From Gammaproteobacteria bacterium (GTDB taxonomy: Bacteria; Pseudomonadota; Gammaproteobacteria; Pseudomonadales; Pseudohongiellaceae): a DNA stretch of 64,000 nt. Numbering within the stretch: position 1 is the first letter of the stretch; each line of letters starts with the position of its first letter. The stretch covers positions 1-64,000 of the forward strand of contig JAQWQD010000028.1 in the NCBI GenBank assembly GCA_029244985.1. The letters run 5' to 3'. Under the pieces are notes generated by a model. That model saw only the letters and a program-made list of their open reading frames with translations, searched no databases and had not been told where the DNA came from. Positions 62,309-64,000 of the stretch are shown piece after piece. Position numbers and translations under genes: made by a program.

Positions 62309-63997
62309 TTAATCGTTTGTAATTTCAAAACTAAATGTACCTTGCTGGATTTGACCGAATTCATCTGTACTCGATACAACGATGTGATGAAGCCCAATAT
62401 TAAGACCAGCAGGGAGAGGTAGTTCCCAGATATGAGATGAGCGATCTGGAGTAGGGTAAGCGTCATCAGAGTTAAGAAACTCCTCAAAAAGTAACTCAAT
62501 AAAAGGGTCGGTTCTCACTGTATAAGTCATTAGTTGGTCAGCGGCACCATCAAGTGAGGCCCAAACCATATCTCTTACCCCGCCATCAAATAAATTTACT
62601 ACGATTTTGGTATCATCTGAGAGAGAGCCGCGGTGAATGCTGCTACCTTCTGCTTGGTCAATAATCGGATCTAACATAATTCGCATTCTGTTAGTTCCGT
62701 CTGGGCCAGAAGGAAAAGGTATAAATTCTGGGGTTAGCTTCGTATTATTAAATTTAAGTACGTAAAACCCATTCGGATTGCCGTCTTCCATCATTGCATC
62801 TCGCACACCTCGCAGATCTTTTGGACCCCTAACCCAACCACTGCCTCGAACTTCAGCGAGCGTATGGGCAATCCAGGGAGAGCCAGTCCAGCCATGATTA
62901 TGATTCACTTCAACCTTAAAGCTGTTACTGGTGTCATGCCCTGCTAAACCATATATATGCTCAAAAGGCTCAAGTATTTGGAGTAATTCAGAGAAATTCT
63001 CTGTATTCGGGCCTGTCGTTGGTTCGGAGATGCCATCGTTTGCTTCCGCAATTAAAGGAATGTGGCTCGCGATCACCAGCAATTTTTCTGGTGGAATATG
63101 GTTAAGATCACTTTGTAACCATTGCAATTGAATTGGATTGATATAGCCACGGTATTCGCTACGACCGAAATCTTTGCCTTCGCCTGCATACTCAACATTA
63201 TTGAGCATCACGAAATGCACATTACCGTAATCGAAGGAGTAATAGGTAGGGCCAAAATGTTTTTTGTAAGTTTCATTAGCAAAATATCCATTCGGCGATT
63301 CAAAGTTCATGTCATGATTGCCGGGTAAATACCACTGTGGAATATCCATTAAACCCATCATGGCTTTATGGCGCTCGTAAAGATCTAAATTATCGAACAC
63401 AACATCCCCAACTGTTAGACCAAATTTTACGCCATAAGGGTTCCCAATTAATGGATTCACTAATTCTTCTCGCACCATATCTTGACCAGTCCCGTACTGG
63501 GCTTGGGTATCAGCAAAAGCATGGGCTAAAAAATTTTCGTTAGCCATGGTAGATGGAAATAGTGGGAAATCTATTGAGTCGGGTAAGATCCCAGTGGGTT
63601 CAATTACTGGCCAAAGCCATTCTACTGAAGTTCCAGTAATCTCATTTGGTGTCCCATTAGGGTAATGGCGATAGAAGAATTGTGGGATATTGTTCTCATC
63701 AACAGGGGTGGAGTAGTCTGCAGGTTTAGATATAAATAATATTTCAGTCGGGGCAAGACTAATTTGGTAGTCGCCAGCGCTATCCGTAAGTACAGTATTG
63801 CAGCCGTTTGATACCACCACTCCAGCGACACCAAATTCAACCGGCTCTTTTAGTAAATTCTGATTTGCGTCAAGAAAGACTGTTCCCCGCGCAATTTCGG
63901 CGTCTGCTCGCGTATTATTGCACTGGGCTAACACCACGCTACTTGCAAATATCACAGAACAAGAAGATAGAATCAAAAATGAAAGCTTGATAGACAT
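62309..63997 (-). CDS. Calcineurin-like metallophosphoesterase with N- and C-terminal accessory domains, secreted
   Basis: Signal peptide; GDVVFDNL, PGNHDMNF, ASHIPL, AGHDTSNSF. Confidence 0.85.
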   Translation of the reverse strand: MSIKLSFLILSSCSVIFASSVVLAQCNNTRADAEIARGTVFLDANQNLLKEPVEFGVAGVVVSNGCNTVLTDSAGDYQISLAPTEILFISKPADYSTPVDENNIPQFFYRHYPNGTPNEITGTSVEWLWPVIEPTGILPDSIDFPLFPSTMANENFLAHAFADTQAQYGTGQDMVREELVNPLIGNPYGVKFGLTVGDVVFDNLDLYERHKAMMGLMDIPQWYLPGNHDMNFESPNGYFANETYKKHFGPTYYSFDYGNVHFVMLNNVEYAGEGKDFGRSEYRGYINPIQLQWLQSDLNHIPPEKLLVIASHIPLIAEANDGISEPTTGPNTENFSELLQILEPFEHIYGLAGHDTSNSFKVEVNHNHGWTGSPWIAHTLAEVRGSGWVRGPKDLRGVRDAMMEDGNPNGFYVLKFNNTKLTPEFIPFPSGPDGTNRMRIMLDPIIDQAEGSSIHRGSLSDDTKIVVNLFDGGVRDMVWASLDGAADQLMTYTVRTDPFIELLFEEFLNSDDAYPTPDRSSHIWELPLPAGLNIGLHHIVVSSTDEFGQIQQGTFSFEITND

Positions 63998-64000
63998 AAT

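Overview
This is a chromosomal window from a gammaproteobacterium-like genome. From 1 to 14.7 kb it holds the 3' end of tuf followed by an intact S10-spc-alpha ribosomal protein superoperon (rpsJ to rplQ, including secY, rpmJ and rpoA). From 14.7 to 64 kb it is metabolic and accessory: an EamA transporter, a PQQ-type dehydrogenase, a DapA-family enzyme, a divergent LspA, glpK, a TolB-propeller/PHP fusion, two separate SoxC-like molybdoenzyme + cytochrome c modules, ydbH-ynbE-ydbL, a TonB receptor with an S9 peptidase, an arginine succinyltransferase (AST) cluster, alkaline phosphatase, an OFA-type MFS transporter, tandem DUF5916-like proteins, a TPR protein, a GST, a GMC oxidoreductase and a metallophosphoesterase. 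The strongest hidden signal is a 72-codon gene absent from the supplied ORF track (49347..49565, +). It reads MNIEITYCMA-U-NYQPDADRV... through an in-frame UGA in a CxxU motif, with a candidate SECIS hairpin just downstream, so it is a probable SelW/Rdx-family selenoprotein. The second is an AST cluster in which an M20-type hydrolase lies between astC and astA and no astE is visible. No rRNA, tRNA, CRISPR array, phage or transposon was recognised.
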